Of a stretch of DNA of 41,012 nucleotides, positions 40,169 through 41,012 are shown in pieces. The translations under genes were made by a program, and so were the position numbers. Origin of the DNA: an uncultured Candidatus Melainabacteria bacterium. GTDB taxonomy: Bacteria > Cyanobacteriota > Vampirovibrionia > Gastranaerophilales > Gastranaerophilaceae. Below the pieces are notes generated by a model that made no database searches, was not told the origin of the DNA, and saw only the letters and a list, made by a program, of their open reading frames with translations. Each line of letters opens with the position of its first letter. The first letter of the stretch is position 1. The stretch spans positions 1 through 41,012 of the forward strand of contig CAKUUY010000013.1 in the NCBI GenBank assembly GCA_934693235.1. The letters run 5' to 3'.

Positions 40169-40849
40169 ATGAGTTATATTGCATTAAAGCCATTTGAATT
40201 ATGCCGAAAAGATGGTAAAGTTGTAAAAGTTGAATTGTACAACTTTACAAATATTAGTGATGTCGCAATTTTAGATATTAAACATTTAAAATTCGAGGGA
40301 ATTGCGGCTAAAGATATTAAAAAGTCAGATATACATAATGCAGTTTTGAAAAATAGTAACAAATTATATTTTCAAAACAAGTATTCAAAAATGGTTGCAG
40401 GGCTATCTAAAAAGCACTTAAACAAAATTATTTCAACAGTTTTTACTCGTGATATAGAAAGTCGTCATGCATACTTAAAAAAGGAACTTATTTCTAATGT
40501 AGATGTAATTTTTTATGCCGCAGTACCAATTCTCAAACATGCTGAATTAAAGAAACAAGCCTTATACGAAAAACAAATTATTCATCGTTTTGCATTACCA
40601 CTCAAAATAGGTGGACTTATATTTTATGCTATGATAACAGTTAAAGAAAGAATTGATAGTGAAGAACTACAAATTGACGAATTTTCAATTTATGATTTGT
40701 ATTCAGAAGCAATACACAATAAAAAATCATCTGATAGTTCCTCTACGGTTTCCATAAGAACCTTCCGTAGCCATTACCAGATGACTAACTATAGTATTTA
40801 CGATTTATTCAATTTTGTCAAGTGTAGTATTACAAAACCGCAACAATAG
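40169..40849 (+). CDS. PBECR/LPD-type nuclease-like protein (tentative)
   Basis: The 226-residue protein has a central segment (about 65-175) that resembles the phage-associated Barnase-EndoU-ColicinE5/D-RelE-like (PBECR/LPD) domains: an 'N-K-L-Y-F...K-M-V-A-G-L-S-K-K-H-L-N-K-I-I' strand-helix, a helix ending in YAAVPILKHAE, then RFALPLKIGGLIFYAMITVKER. The first 60 residues and the Ser-rich tail are unique. It is not next to phage genes. The call rests on pattern recognition alone. TAAAAT (40156-40161) in an extended -10 (TGT) predicts a one-base leader before ATG 40169. Confidence 0.5.
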   Translation: MSYIALKPFELCRKDGKVVKVELYNFTNISDVAILDIKHLKFEGIAAKDIKKSDIHNAVLKNSNKLYFQNKYSKMVAGLSKKHLNKIISTVFTRDIESRHAYLKKELISNVDVIFYAAVPILKHAELKKQALYEKQIIHRFALPLKIGGLIFYAMITVKERIDSEELQIDEFSIYDLYSEAIHNKKSSDSSSTVSIRTFRSHYQMTNYSIYDLFNFVKCSITKPQQ

Positions 40850-41012
40850 TTAAATTGTGTTTATTTTATCTTAAATGCCAAGCGTATTTGCGGTTATTTT
40901 AAGTGTTTTGTGTTGTATTTTTGTTGTTAAATGTTACCAATCTTGCAGAGTATGACTGAATTATAGCAATTACACAAAACAGGTCAGTCCATAAATATTA
41001 CATAAAATTATT

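Overview
The window is AT-rich (roughly one third G+C by eye) bacterial chromosome with short gaps between genes. Many products are diderm-type, including a TolC-like outer-membrane protein and a lipoprotein candidate. Several features together point to a gut Vampirovibrionia/'Melainabacteria' lineage, probably Candidatus Gastranaerophilales: a type IV pilin-like protein ending in a 'DINGRKGPN' region, a phycobilisome-lyase-type HEAT protein, GCS2-type glutamate-cysteine ligase, and lineage-flavoured hypothetical proteins carrying short FKG/FRG/FTG motifs. The taxonomic call is an inference from family recollection, not a search.

Layout. 1-302: a tRNA-Met(CAU) gene whose 3' half plus downstream flank is directly repeated 183 bp away. 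521-6354: MATE exporter, enolase, a Xer recombinase, a small secreted NTF2-like protein and chorismate synthase, separated by hairpin elements made of tandem octamers. 6660-9336: a five-cysteine mini-protein behind a structured leader, short ribosome hibernation factor, a GT2 glycosyltransferase and a D-2-hydroxyacid dehydrogenase. 9794-12831: glutamate-cysteine ligase, then divergent rsmA-ispE. 12908-19622: HEAT protein, a PAS/GAF-type histidine kinase, three small XRE regulators, a lipoprotein-like protein, a pilin-like protein, and a repeat-filled gap at 17530-18150. 19775-24597: a leftward block with a nucleotidyltransferase-like protein, hisS, tdk, a TrmB-type regulator, a YafQ/DinJ toxin-antitoxin pair and a second Xer recombinase. 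24719-32822: TPR protein, a second five-cysteine mini-protein, TolC-like protein, zinc-ribbon/PH membrane protein, biotin synthase, an SLT-type lytic transglycosylase, an unknown membrane protein and PnuC. 33008-38536: a surface-glycan cluster (UDP-sugar epimerase, GT39, PL10 pectate-lyase-like protein, flippase-like protein and polyprenyl-phosphate GT2). 38650-40849: a Thr/Asn-rich protein with an unknown C-terminal domain and a PBECR/LPD-type nuclease-like protein.

The most interesting non-gene signal is a promoter architecture. At least five genes (GT2, histidine kinase, XRE-zinc-ribbon, hisS, tolC-like) have a perfect TATAAT exactly six bases before the start codon and no Shine-Dalgarno site. 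For hisS this is a full consensus promoter, TTGACA-17-TATAAT-6-ATG. The expected transcription start is therefore the first base of the start codon, so these genes look leaderless, while their neighbours carry ordinary AGGAGG sites. A second theme is a dense set of short non-coding inverted-repeat elements whose arms differ in sequence between copies but stay self-complementary. No defence island, CRISPR array, prophage or insertion sequence was found.
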